A program made the translations under genes and the position numbers. Shown here piece after piece: positions 10,062 through 18,081 of a DNA stretch of 64,000 nt (position 1 is the stretch's first letter; every line of letters begins with the position of its first letter). The DNA lies in the NCBI GenBank assembly GCA_012034805.1, contig JAAUOP010000008.1, positions 1 to 64,000 of the forward strand, in the 5' to 3' direction. The notes below the pieces were generated by a model. It was not told the DNA's origin, searched no databases, and saw only the letters and a list, made by a program, of their open reading frames with translations. Origin of the DNA: Synechococcales cyanobacterium CRU_2_2. GTDB lineage: Bacteria > Cyanobacteriota > Cyanobacteriia > PCC-9006 > JAAUQQ01.

Positions 10062-10229
10062 ATGGAGTTGCAGCTCAACACCCTCTCTCCCGAGAGAGCC
10101 CCTGAATCCTGCTCCTCGGCTCTAGATACCGATAAGGAATACGACTCTGCTGCCTTGGTTAAGGTTGCCACCGCTTTCGACATCTTAGCCCAAGGGCGAA
10201 ACCCGTTAGATCGTGGCCACGGAGCGTAA
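10062..10229 (+). CDS. Possible small protein, 55 residues
   Basis: An ATG-initiated frame beginning MELQLNTLSPERAPES and ending NPLDRGHGA fills much of the spacer upstream of lptA. Its composition (acidic, with one amphipathic stretch, ALVKVATAFDILAQG) looks protein-like. No convincing ribosome-binding site precedes the ATG and I know no family. The rest of 9947-10373 holds the repeat at 10258-10302 and nothing else I can name. Confidence 0.3.
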   Translation: MELQLNTLSPERAPESCSSALDTDKEYDSAALVKVATAFDILAQGRNPLDRGHGA

Positions 10230-10257
10230 TACGTCTAAACAGACACACAAGAGGTTG

Positions 10258-10302
10258 CTCATTGCCCAGTTACTCATTGCCCAGTTACTCATTGCCCAGT
10301 TA
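10258..10302. repeat. Three-unit 15-bp tandem repeat
   Basis: CTCATTGCCCAGTTA is repeated exactly three times at 10258-10272, 10273-10287 and 10288-10302, between the lptA region and the 3' end of the DUF309 gene. Same unit length as several other repeats in the window. Confidence 0.88.
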
Positions 10303-10373
10303 TCTTTCCCATTTTGGGTTTGCAGCGTCGAACCTCCTCAAAGACTGGGGTTGTTCTCTCTTCGGGCGTTGGG

Positions 10374-10805
10374 TCAAGATTCCGCAACTTTCCGAATTTT
10401 GGGCAGGGGGAGCGTCCCTGAGAGGGCGGGCTTCTCCGTTGGGTCGGTGCTCACAAGACCGATGACGGCGGCGGCAGACTGCGCTACGGCGGGTTTTCCG
10501 TCAGCGTACAGTCGGGCTAGGATGGCTTGGGCTTGCTCGCACACTTGGGCGACATCGATGCCTTCATACTCTGGAAGATAGGGCCGCAGCCGTCCGGTGC
10601 CTTCACCCAGTAGCGTCGTTGCCCCTTGCCAATTGAGATTGCTGAGGTGGTAGAGCGCGACGGCGATTTGCAGCAGTCCTTGGTAGAAGGTGCGATCGTC
10701 GAGGGTTTCCATCCAAATCGCTTCGAAGGTGTCGTGGCAGGCGTAGAATTCGCGGTTGTTAAACTGATCGGCTCCGAGCCAGAAGTTGGGGTGGAGGGGG
10801 GTCAT
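10374..10805 (-). CDS. DUF309 family protein
   Basis: A 143-residue protein of the DUF309 family, helical proteins of unknown function common in cyanobacteria. Key residues are the N-terminal NREFYACHDTFEAIWME motif and the second motif FYQGLLQIAVALYHLSNLNWQGA, both typical of the family. A less conserved tail with VSTDPTEKPALSG follows. It appears monocistronic. The mobile-element remnant at 10820 begins only about 15 bp upstream of its start, so the promoter may lie inside that remnant. Confidence 0.83.
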   Translation of the reverse strand: MTPLHPNFWLGADQFNNREFYACHDTFEAIWMETLDDRTFYQGLLQIAVALYHLSNLNWQGATTLLGEGTGRLRPYLPEYEGIDVAQVCEQAQAILARLYADGKPAVAQSAAAVIGLVSTDPTEKPALSGTLPLPKIRKVAES

Positions 10806-10819
10806 CAGAAAAATGGGGG

Positions 10820-11184
10820 TAGAAACCCCGTGCTTCTAGCACGGCTTTGCAGGGACTTGCGGTACAATCGAACTGGTCGTTGACCCACCCGTGACGATGG
10901 ATCAGACAGCCTATACGAGCGAAGTTCAGCGGAGTGCTGACGGCGCAGACAAATCGGTAGACCGGGAAAAGCGCGAAGGGCAATGGTGAATTATCCCTGA
11001 GTGACGCAATCGAATAGAAATCTAAGATTTCGACCCATAAGAACCGCAGGGCTTGCGGGGATAGTCTGTGGAGCGAACGTAAGACCATAAAACTCCTTGA
11101 GAGTGGAGGCAGTTGCGATGAAGCAGAAAGCTCTAAGAAGTGATTCTTGGAATCACCGTGGCTTCAGCTCGGTGAGGATGTCAA
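10820..11184 (+). mobile_element. Internally deleted IS200/IS605-type element lacking tnpA and tnpB
   Basis: A stretch of about 365 bp without an intact gene is bounded by two imperfect-palindrome ends. The left hairpin has stem CCGTGC/GCACGG at 10828-10844 with loop TTCTA, in the context GAAACCCCGTGCTTCTAGC, which resembles left ends of cyanobacterial IS200/IS605 (IS1341-like) elements. The right hairpin has stem TCACCG/CGGTGA at 11153-11175 and is followed by GATGTCAA, which resembles their right ends. Between them one frame shows decayed TnpB-tail-like text (such as NRRACGDSLWSERK and, after a stop, FLESPWLQLGEDVK) with several stops. I infer a remnant mobilisable only in trans. Exact termini and target motif cannot be set without a database comparison. 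Confidence 0.55.
11035..11184 (+). ncRNA. Candidate omegaRNA-like region at the right end of the element
   Basis: In IS200/IS605 and IS1341-type elements the guide (omega) RNA of TnpB is encoded at the 3' end of the element, and its 3' guide is the flanking DNA. This segment includes GTGGAGCGAACGTAAGACC and AGAAAGCTCTAAGAAGTG and ends in the 11153-11175 hairpin. It sits where such an RNA would lie, with GGGAGTGGTCGGGGAG as the would-be guide. The call is positional and by resemblance only. Confidence 0.35.
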
Positions 11185-11213
11185 GGGAGTGGTCGGGGAG
11201 GTGCGCCCCTCAC

Positions 11214-12536
11214 CTAGCGTGTGATAGCGGCTTGCAGCTGGGACTGGAGTGACCTCGTGGGATCTATTGTTAGACCGGAGGTGGGTAACTGGGGGCCGAT
11301 GCCAGGGCTGACATTTGCCGTGACATTTACCAAGGGCCACAGCAGCCAACGGCTGCCGGGGGGGAGTTGAGCGAGGCTGTCGGGGTTTTGAGTGAGCCAA
11401 ATGATCGGCTGGCGGGGGCGTTCTGCCCTGATCTCCTCACCCGGTTCAACGGCTGCTAGGGTTTCCAAAATTCGCCGCTCGCCGTTGACCAGGCCGGAGG
11501 CGGCGGTCCAGAGTCGCACCCGTTCGTGATAGCGGCTGGCATAGCGATAGAGCGAGGCCAGGGCCGTGACGGCTTGCTCGAAGCTGTTGATTTGGCCCGG
11601 CCCGATGGGGATGGCGATCGCGGGCTCTAGGGGTGCAATCGTTCCCCAGTCTGTCCCACTGTCGATCGCCAGCACGACCTCCTGGCCTGCCTGCAACATC
11701 TCGAGCTCGCGGACCCGCAACTCGCCATAGCGGGCGCTGGTCCGCCAATGCACCATTCGAATCGGGTCGCCCCAGCGATAGGGCCGCAGGGCGCGGGTGA
11801 GCCCTTCGGTGGCGGCTTGAGAGCGCTGGAGCTTTTGGAGATTCGGGTTTTGTTCTGAGCCGAGGGCGTCGATCAAGGGGCAGCGATCGAGCGGAAATAT
11901 CTGCGGATAGACCACGGCCTTCGCCTGAGCCGGAAACGATCGCCGGTACCAAAACAGCCCCAGCGGAGCTGCACTGCGCAACAGCACTGAGTCCCAGCGA
12001 TATACTCCACGAACCTGGGCGCGGCGGTGGTAGCTCAGGGTGTGGTCTTGATGGGGGGGGATGAGGGCGATCGCGGTAATCTCACTGCCCTTGAGGGCTT
12101 CGGGGAGCAGATCCTGAATTTGCATCAGGCTCTTCGCTTGGCGGGTGGGATTACTGAGGGTAAGGTCGAGGCGCAGGTCTTGGCCCAAGCTAACCGGAGC
12201 GAGGGGCCGACGTGCTAGGCGAAGTCCCTGGAGGCTGCGGCGGGTGAGGTAGAGGGCGATCGCCAACAAAGCGACGCTGATGCCGCTCATGACGTAAAGC
12301 CAGCCCGCCATGGTGTTACTGGCTGCCAAAAAGAAAAACAGCGCCATGCCCCCCAGCAGCCATCCCTTGTAATCGGGGTTGACCCAGCGGGTTTCCAGCC
12401 AGTCGGTGAAGCGCTGGTGCCAAGGGCCTGAATGGCGACGACCGGAAGGGGGAAGACCGGAGCGACGCATAAAAATGCGCCCCAAAATGCTCTTAAAGAC
12501 GCCCTTAAAAGTACGTTTTAATTTGACCCCTTTCAC
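11214..12536 (-). CDS. DUF58 domain protein
   Basis: A DUF58 protein, usually found near MoxR-type ATPases and thought to contain a VWA-like fold. Two adjacent membrane helices lie near the N-terminus (GWLLGGMALFFFLAAS and LYVMSGISVALLAIALY). The diagnostic DUF58 motif YRWGDPIRMVHWRTSARYG follows, then the strand VVLAIDSGTDW. I chose the GTG at 12536: it overlaps the stop of the upstream J-domain gene in the four bases GTGA, suggesting translational coupling. An ATG 22 codons downstream (MRRSGLPP) is an alternative. No MoxR gene is adjacent here. The IS-like remnant ends about 30 bp beyond its stop. Confidence 0.85.
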   Translation of the reverse strand: MKGVKLKRTFKGVFKSILGRIFMRRSGLPPSGRRHSGPWHQRFTDWLETRWVNPDYKGWLLGGMALFFFLAASNTMAGWLYVMSGISVALLAIALYLTRRSLQGLRLARRPLAPVSLGQDLRLDLTLSNPTRQAKSLMQIQDLLPEALKGSEITAIALIPPHQDHTLSYHRRAQVRGVYRWDSVLLRSAAPLGLFWYRRSFPAQAKAVVYPQIFPLDRCPLIDALGSEQNPNLQKLQRSQAATEGLTRALRPYRWGDPIRMVHWRTSARYGELRVRELEMLQAGQEVVLAIDSGTDWGTIAPLEPAIAIPIGPGQINSFEQAVTALASLYRYASRYHERVRLWTAASGLVNGERRILETLAAVEPGEEIRAERPRQPIIWLTQNPDSLAQLPPGSRWLLWPLVNVTANVSPGIGPQLPTSGLTIDPTRSLQSQLQAAITR

Positions 12537-13090
12537 CGCAATTGCTCCAAACGCGCCAGCTCTTGCCCAATGGCCTCCGTCAACCCGAGGCGCGGTGGCA
12601 AAAGACGCAGTGCTTTTTTGAGATAGATACGGGCTTTGTCGGACTGGTTCTGGATGATCAGGTGACGCGCCCAGTGTTGATAGGTAATCGCCTGCCACTG
12701 GCGGACTTCGCTGTCTTCGGGCAGGCGCTGGGCGAGGCCTTCGATCAGGGCGATCGCCCGAGGAAATCGCTGTTTTTGTAAAAGAACTTGCAGCTTCTGA
12801 TAAATATCTTGCTTGAACTGTTGCTCGATCTCGGTTTGGGCCACTTGGGCCGCAGAGTAAGTCAGCTCATTCTGAACACCAGCCAAGTCTGCAACCACCG
12901 CTGGGGACACATGCTTGCTCAGCATGTCATAGGCCGTGGCAATGCGGACAAAACGCGCCTGGGCCGCCTGGTCACCGGGGTTGGCATCGGGGTGATACTG
13001 CCGCGCCAGCCGACGATAGGACGCTTTGATGTCTTCATAGGAAGACCCCTCGCGCAATCCTAAAATGCGGTAGCAGTCGGGCAGTTTCAT
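12533..13090 (-). CDS. J-domain (DnaJ-like) protein
   Basis: The N-terminal J-domain (about residues 4-65) contains the essential HPD tripeptide in YHPDANPGD, with typical helices II and III. The remainder is helical and TPR-like (YQHWARHLIIQNQSDKARIYLKKAL), as in cyanobacterial J-domain proteins of unknown partner. It lacks the Gly/Phe and Zn-finger regions of full DnaJ, so it is a class C type that would recruit Hsp70. I prefer the ATG at 13090 (MKLPDCYRILGL), since J-domains start there; the frame extends 13 codons upstream. Its stop overlaps the start of the DUF58 gene. Confidence 0.88.
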   Translation of the reverse strand: MKLPDCYRILGLREGSSYEDIKASYRRLARQYHPDANPGDQAAQARFVRIATAYDMLSKHVSPAVVADLAGVQNELTYSAAQVAQTEIEQQFKQDIYQKLQVLLQKQRFPRAIALIEGLAQRLPEDSEVRQWQAITYQHWARHLIIQNQSDKARIYLKKALRLLPPRLGLTEAIGQELARLEQLR

Positions 13091-13181
13091 GGGACGCGTC
13101 AGAACGGATTCATAACATGATAGGGGCACCGCACCGCAATGCCCCTAGAGAATCCTCCCTACGGTGGGGTTAGGCTTCTGC

Positions 13182-13775
13182 TTAGGCTTCTTCAATGACG
13201 CGATCGATCAAGCCATACTCCTTCGCTTCAGCGGCGGAGAGATAGTAATCGCGATCGGTGTCTTTCTCGATTTTCTCGATGAGCTGATTACTGCGCTGGG
13301 CCAAAATTTCATTGAGCTTGTGTTTGATGCGAATAATCTCATTCGCCTCGATCTCAATGTCCGTCGCCTGCCGCCGCCCGGTGCCACCCAGGGGCTGGTG
13401 GATCATGATGCGCGCATGGGGCAAGGCCAATCGCTTGCCAGGAGCCCCCGCTGCCAGCAGAAACGCACCCATGGATGCCGCCAAACCGACGCAAATGGTG
13501 ACCACGGGCGACTTAATGTATTGGATCGTGTCGTAGATCGCCATGCCTGCGGTGACGGAGCCGCCAGGAGAATTGATGTAGAGGTTGATCGGCTTGGAAT
13601 TGTCCTCGGAGTCGAGGTAGAGCATCACCGCCACAATATTGTTGGCCAGGGAGTCGGTGACTTCTTGGCCCAAGAAGATAATTCGCTCTTGGCTAAGACG
13701 GGTGTAGATGTCAATCCAGCGCTCGTAGGGACTGCCGGGGAGACGATAGGGTACGCTGGGCACACCAATGGGCAT
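13182..13775 (-). CDS. clpP: ATP-dependent Clp protease proteolytic subunit (ClpP3 type)
   Basis: Serine protease subunit of the Clp complex. The catalytic Ser is in [11 protein letters not shown], His in MIHQPLGG and Asp in DTDRDYYLS, so the triad is complete; the YINSPGGSV oxyanion loop is also present. At 197 residues it is normal length. It follows clpR on the same strand with a spacer of about 75 bp. In cyanobacteria ClpP3 and ClpR form a mixed heptameric core, with clpR and clpP3 adjacent, which is why I assign this paralogue to the P3 type. Confidence 0.93.
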   Translation of the reverse strand: MPIGVPSVPYRLPGSPYERWIDIYTRLSQERIIFLGQEVTDSLANNIVAVMLYLDSEDNSKPINLYINSPGGSVTAGMAIYDTIQYIKSPVVTICVGLAASMGAFLLAAGAPGKRLALPHARIMIHQPLGGTGRRQATDIEIEANEIIRIKHKLNEILAQRSNQLIEKIEKDTDRDYYLSAAEAKEYGLIDRVIEEA

Positions 13776-13851
13776 AATAAAAATTCTCTCGGTAAGGGGA
13801 TGGTTGAAGCGAGACCAAGTTGAAGCGAGTCTAAAACGTGGCGGGTTGATG

Positions 13852-14547
13852 CTAGCCGATACCTGCGCCGATGGGGGCGACGGGAAGCTCCTTGGTGCTC
13901 GAGAGGACGCGATCGATCACGCCATATTCCACCGCCTTGTCCGGGGTGAGGTAGAAGGTGCGATCGGTATCTTTGACCAACTTCTCGACGGTCTGGCCCG
14001 TATTTTTCGAGAGGATCTCCATCATCGTCAGCTTGTTGTCGAGCACTTCCTTGGCCCGAATTTGAATATCTGTCGCCTGGCCTCGTCCAGCACCCGTGCG
14101 CGGCTGACTGAGGACAATGGTCGAGTTGGGCAAACTGGCGCGGCAGCCCTTGGTTCCTGCCGACAAAATAATTGCCGCTGTGCCCATGGCCTGACCAATG
14201 CAGATGGTGTGCACAGGAGGCTTGATGTAGCTAAGGGTGTCACAGATGGCGAAGGCCTCGGTTTCATAGCCGATCGCCGCGCCGTCGTACCAGGAGGTAC
14301 CGGTGGAATTGATGTAAAAGAAAATCGGTTTGTCCGGACTGTCAAACTGCAAGTACAAAAGCTGTGCGATGATCAGCTCCGTCACGTCCACACCCACCCG
14401 ACGTTTGGTGTCGTCATCCGAAAATAGGGGCAGGCCCAGATAGACGATGCGCTCCTTGAGCAGCAGCGACGGTAGATCTGGAGGCGGGGTACGGTAGTAA
14501 GCTTCCCCGTAGGAAGCTGCTTGGACAGCTTGAATCGGTCCACTCAT
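13852..14547 (-). CDS. clpR: Non-catalytic Clp protease subunit ClpR
   Basis: ClpP-fold protein that has lost catalytic residues. The position of the nucleophile reads [11 protein letters not shown] (Ser replaced by Gly) and the His position reads LSQPRTG (His replaced by Ser), while DTDRTFYL is kept. It also has the [12 protein letters not shown] loop in place of the usual SPGGSV. This combination is the signature of ClpR in cyanobacteria and plastids, which pairs with ClpP3. The start is set at the ATG at 14547 ([19 protein letters not shown]), matching the family start; an in-frame ATG seven codons upstream (14568) is possible. Confidence 0.93.
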   Translation of the reverse strand: MSGPIQAVQAASYGEAYYRTPPPDLPSLLLKERIVYLGLPLFSDDDTKRRVGVDVTELIIAQLLYLQFDSPDKPIFFYINSTGTSWYDGAAIGYETEAFAICDTLSYIKPPVHTICIGQAMGTAAIILSAGTKGCRASLPNSTIVLSQPRTGAGRGQATDIQIRAKEVLDNKLTMMEILSKNTGQTVEKLVKDTDRTFYLTPDKAVEYGVIDRVLSSTKELPVAPIGAGIG

Positions 14548-14669
14548 ATTGGGATCTTGCCTTGGCATTGCGCGTTACCTCTAACATATTAGCGTTCAGC
14601 TACGCGACACGGCGCTGAAAAACGGACGATGACCGCACTCCCGGTTTCAAGTTTTGGGGCAGTTTTAGC

Positions 14670-14712
14670 CATTGGGCTCAAATGGGCTCAGATGGGCTCA
14701 CGATGAGCTCAA
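14670..14712. repeat. Short direct repeats upstream of the VWA gene
   Basis: GGGCTCA occurs three times at a spacing of about 10 bp, in the context ATGGGCTCAGATGGGCTCA, and a fourth degenerate copy (GAGCTCA) follows. The array lies in the divergent spacer between clpR and the VWA gene and could be regulatory, but I recognise no known operator. Confidence 0.55.
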
Positions 14713-14786
14713 ATTATTTTTCTGTCGGCGGCCATTTTGTACGTAGTAATATCTGATACAACCCCCCCCATCCTAGAGGAGCGAAG

Positions 14787-16088
14787 GTGCAGATGCAGGT
14801 TGACTTGAACGTTACGCTGAGTGACCCCCAGGTTGCCCTGGCCCAGTCCAGTAGTCAGCGTCAGATGGCGATCGCGATCGCGGCTCTGGCGGGCTCAAGG
14901 ACGGGGCGCTCCGCTCCGCTGAATTTGTGTTTGATCTTGGATCAAAGTGGCTCCATGGGGGGAGCGCCGATGGAGACGGTCAAACAGGCGGCCCTGCGGC
15001 TGCTGGAGAAGCTGTCTGTGGGCGATCGCCTCTCGGTGATCAGTTTTGACCATCAGGCACGTATTTTGATCCCCAATCAGGTGGTCGCAAATCCGGCGAC
15101 GCTGAGGCCTGCGATCGCCCAACTGGCGGCGGCGGGGGGCACGGCGATCGACGAGGGTCTGCGCCTGGGGATCGAAGAGTTTTCGAAGGGCAAGGGCGAG
15201 GCGGTTTCCCAGGGGATGTTGCTGACCGATGGCGAAAACGAGCATGGCAGCAACGAGCGTTGTCTCAAGTTTGCCAAACTGGCGGCGGACTACGGTCTGA
15301 CGATTAATACCCTAGGCTTTGGCGACCACTGGAATCAGGATGTCTTGGAGCAAATTGCGGATGCGGGCGGCGGCTCGCTGACGCACATCGAGCGCTCGGA
15401 GGACGTCTTGGGCGAGTTTAGCAAGCTGTTTGAGCGCATCCAAACCGTAGGGCTAACCAATGCGCATTTGGTGCTGGAGTTGAGTGATAAAGTCGCCCTG
15501 GCAAAACTCAAGCCAGTGGCCCAGGTGAGCCCAGACGTGATTGAGCTAGAGCCGCTGAGCGGGGCTCAGGCTAATCAGCTGGAAGTGCGATTGGGCGACC
15601 TAATGGTGGACTTGCCGCGCCAGATTTTGGTGAATCTCTATGTGCAGCAGCTACCCGAGGGCACCCACACCATCGGGACGCTGCGGGTGCGCTATGACGA
15701 CCCGAGTACGGGGGAAACCCAATTGCTTTCGGAGCCGGTGGCGGTGACGGTGACGACGGTGCAGGATCACCAGCCTCAAACTGACGCGGGGGTGCAGCAG
15801 CAGGTGCTGGCCTTGGCGAAGTATCGGCAAACGCAAATTGCGGAGCAAAAGCTGCAAACGGGCGATCGCACCGGCGCGGCTACGATGCTGCAAACGGCGG
15901 CTCAAACCGCCTTGCAAATGGGCGACCAGCGGGCTGCAACGGTGCTACAGGAAAATGCGACGCGGTTGCAGTCGGGGGAAGAGTTGTCGGAGAGCGATCG
16001 CAAAAAGACTCGCATGGCCTCCAAAACCATGCTGCAGCCTTTGCCCGAGACACAGCCCTTGCCGGGGGAGGGCAATCGTTCGGAATGA
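14787..16088 (+). CDS. VWA domain protein
   Basis: A 433-residue soluble protein with an N-terminal von Willebrand factor A domain. The MIDAS motif is DQSGSMGG (DxSxS), the conserved Thr is in GGTAIDEGL and the Asp in LLTDGEN. A beta-rich region (about 210-330) and a helical C-terminal tail follow, with Gln-rich stretches and a Pro-rich end. No signal peptide or membrane helix is seen, so the protein should be cytosolic. Start: GTG at 14787, preceded by GAGGAG at suitable spacing; an ATG two codons on is an alternative. VWA proteins of this type often serve in metal-dependent protein complexes; the partner here is unknown. Confidence 0.87.
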   Translation: MQMQVDLNVTLSDPQVALAQSSSQRQMAIAIAALAGSRTGRSAPLNLCLILDQSGSMGGAPMETVKQAALRLLEKLSVGDRLSVISFDHQARILIPNQVVANPATLRPAIAQLAAAGGTAIDEGLRLGIEEFSKGKGEAVSQGMLLTDGENEHGSNERCLKFAKLAADYGLTINTLGFGDHWNQDVLEQIADAGGGSLTHIERSEDVLGEFSKLFERIQTVGLTNAHLVLELSDKVALAKLKPVAQVSPDVIELEPLSGAQANQLEVRLGDLMVDLPRQILVNLYVQQLPEGTHTIGTLRVRYDDPSTGETQLLSEPVAVTVTTVQDHQPQTDAGVQQQVLALAKYRQTQIAEQKLQTGDRTGAATMLQTAAQTALQMGDQRAATVLQENATRLQSGEELSESDRKKTRMASKTMLQPLPETQPLPGEGNRSE

Positions 16089-16137
16089 GAAAGTAAGTGA
16101 GAAAATACGATGGATGGGCTCCAAGCTTCGGCATGAA

Positions 16138-16198
16138 GACACCGGGTGTTGGCAAAAGGCTGGGTTGGCAACCTAGGGGTTGAAAAACACCCGGTGTC
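16138..16198. terminator. Perfect 13-bp inverted repeat in a gene-poor spacer
   Basis: GACACCGGGTGTT at 16138-16150 is the exact reverse complement of AACACCCGGTGTC at 16186-16198, with a loop of about 35 bases. It lies 50 bp after the VWA stop. There is no T tract, so a factor-independent terminator is uncertain. The rest of 16089-16614 holds only the weak minus-strand frame at 16234-16443. Confidence 0.45.
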
Positions 16199-16233
16199 TG
16201 GGTATCAGGAGGTTACGGATTGGAATTGTGGCG

Positions 16234-16443
16234 CTAAGGGAGATGGCGATCGCTACAATTTTCAGATCCATTTTGCCCAGACGGTGTTCCATCCAGCTCA
16301 ATCTCGCAATCCGACGACGCCACAAACGCCCCAGTTGTCCCAAAGGCCTTGACCAAAGGGAACCCATTCGCCTTAAGGATACCAGCCCCAAATAAGAACA
16401 GCCGTAGTAGGAATAAAAGACCAGCAGCCATCCAACGCCTCAC
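16234..16443 (-). CDS. Possible small membrane protein
   Basis: A 69-codon frame beginning MRRWMAAGLLFLLRLFLFG has an N-terminal hydrophobic segment like a signal or anchor, then a polar tail ending near a HIP1 site. A GGTGAGG-like sequence precedes the ATG. I know no family, and the region is otherwise empty, so this may be chance. Confidence 0.25.
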   Translation of the reverse strand: MRRWMAAGLLFLLRLFLFGAGILKANGFPLVKAFGTTGAFVASSDCEIELDGTPSGQNGSENCSDRHLP

Positions 16444-16614
16444 CCTTGAAGACGACTCGCCTACAAAATCCTAGTTGAAACCCTAGAGACTATCCGTACA
16501 ACCAGCCAGTCGGACGACCACGAATCCTACGGATCCAGCGGCCTTCTCCAAGGCGGCACCGTTCCAGAATCATTTAGGATGAGTGCGCGAATAACACACG
16601 AGTAGAACAACACC

Positions 16615-17886
16615 TTGGCGATCGCATTTCCTCAGGTCATCATCATCGGAGGCGGAGCAGCGGGATTTTTCGGGGCGATCGCCGCTGCCGAGACCAACCC
16701 CAACCTCCGCGTCATCCTGCTCGAAGCAGGCCCCGAGGTGCTGACCAAGGTGCGCATTTCCGGCGGCGGTCGTTGCAATGTCACCCATGCCTGCTTTGAT
16801 CCTGCAGCATTGGTACAGCATTATCCACGCGGCAGCCGCGCCCTGATCAGCCCCTTCAGCCGCTTCCAGCCCGGAGACACTATTGCTTGGTTTGAAGACC
16901 GAGGCGTCTCGCTCAAAACCGAAGCCGACGGACGTCTGTTTCCCGTCACCGATGATTCCGCAACTATTGTCCACTGTTTGCAAAAAGCAGCCCAGCAAGC
17001 AGGCGTCGAGATACGTACCCGCTGCCCCGTCATCCAAGTTCGGAATTTACCAGTTCAGAATTTACCCGGTCGGGAACTGAGCGAATTTGAACTCACCCTC
17101 AAAAACGGCCTAGCCCTGCGCTGCGATCGCCTCCTGCTTGCCAGCGGCAGCAGCCCCCTGGGGCACCGCATCGCCACCCACCTGGGCCACACCATCGCCC
17201 CGATCGCGCCCTCTCTGTTCACCTTCAACATCGCCGACTCCGCCCTCAAAACGCTTGCTGGCGTTTCCGTACCCAATGCCCAGCTCAAACTGCTTGCCAA
17301 CGGCATCAAATTCAACCAATCCGGCCCCCTGCTGATCACCCACTGGGGCCTGAGCGGCCCTGCGGTGCTCAAGCTGTCGGCCTGGGCCGCGCGGGAGCTG
17401 AAGCATTGCAACTATCGCGCCCAACTCTGGGTGAATTGGTTGCCGGAGTTGAGTGGGGAACAGGTGCGCGATCGCCTCACCGCAGGACGCTCTCAAGCTC
17501 CCCGCAAACAGCTTTCTAACCATCGCCCGCTGCCCTTGCCCCAGCGTCTCTGGGACTACCTCCTGGCCCACACCGCCATCGACCCTGCCACCCGCTGGAG
17601 CGAACTTTCCAAATCCGCGCTCCATCGTCTCAGCCAAGCCATTCACCAGGGTGAATATGCCATCACTGGCAAAGGGGTGTTCAAAGACGAGTTTGTAACC
17701 TGTGGTGGCATAAATCTTAACGAGGTCAACTTCAAGACCCTCGAAAGCCGAATCGCCCCTGGGCTCTACTTTGCAGGGGAAGTTCTCGATATTGATGGGG
17801 TCACCGGTGGCTTTAATTTCCAGAATGCTTGGACGACGAGTTATCTGGCTGGGCAATCTATGGCGAAGGGATTATTGAATGCTTAG
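16615..17886 (+). CDS. HI0933/YhiN family FAD-dependent oxidoreductase
   Basis: Flavoprotein of the HI0933 (YhiN/BaiN) family, of uncertain substrate. The dinucleotide-binding motif VIIIGGGAAGFFGAIAA is at the N-terminus, followed by the family-specific KVRISGGGRCNVTHA. Later come DGRLFPVTDD, the LLASGSSPLG strand, the THWGLSGPAVLKLSAW motif, and the C-terminal FAGEVLDIDGVTGGFNFQNAW signature that closes the FAD site. Length (423 codons) is normal. The start is a TTG at 16615 giving LAIAFPQVIIIGGG; no ATG is available close to the FAD motif. A weak hairpin (AGGGG/CCCCT, about 17912-17934) follows the stop. Confidence 0.9.
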   Translation: MAIAFPQVIIIGGGAAGFFGAIAAAETNPNLRVILLEAGPEVLTKVRISGGGRCNVTHACFDPAALVQHYPRGSRALISPFSRFQPGDTIAWFEDRGVSLKTEADGRLFPVTDDSATIVHCLQKAAQQAGVEIRTRCPVIQVRNLPVQNLPGRELSEFELTLKNGLALRCDRLLLASGSSPLGHRIATHLGHTIAPIAPSLFTFNIADSALKTLAGVSVPNAQLKLLANGIKFNQSGPLLITHWGLSGPAVLKLSAWAARELKHCNYRAQLWVNWLPELSGEQVRDRLTAGRSQAPRKQLSNHRPLPLPQRLWDYLLAHTAIDPATRWSELSKSALHRLSQAIHQGEYAITGKGVFKDEFVTCGGINLNEVNFKTLESRIAPGLYFAGEVLDIDGVTGGFNFQNAWTTSYLAGQSMAKGLLNA

Positions 17887-18081
17887 GCCTCACGGTGCGG
17901 CTTAGCGGATAGATAGGGGGCTTTAACCCCTGTCGCTCGGTTCTGCACGTCCCCTCGTCGTGTTGTGGGGAGGACAGTAAAACTGCGTCAGTCACGATGC
18001 GTCAGCCCACGATGTGTCAGCGATTTAGCCCCCGTTATCCAGCTCCCGTCACCCAGCAACAGGCATACGGACTCGTCTACC

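Noticed and set aside
10062-11184. Group II intron in the 10.8-11.2 kb spacer
   Set aside because: No domain V-like hairpin or GTGYG 5' end was found; the hairpin ends fit IS200/IS605 elements better.
13164-14427. Two 219-codon plus-strand frames opposite clpP and clpR
   Set aside because: They mirror the strongly conserved clp genes and show no recognisable domains.
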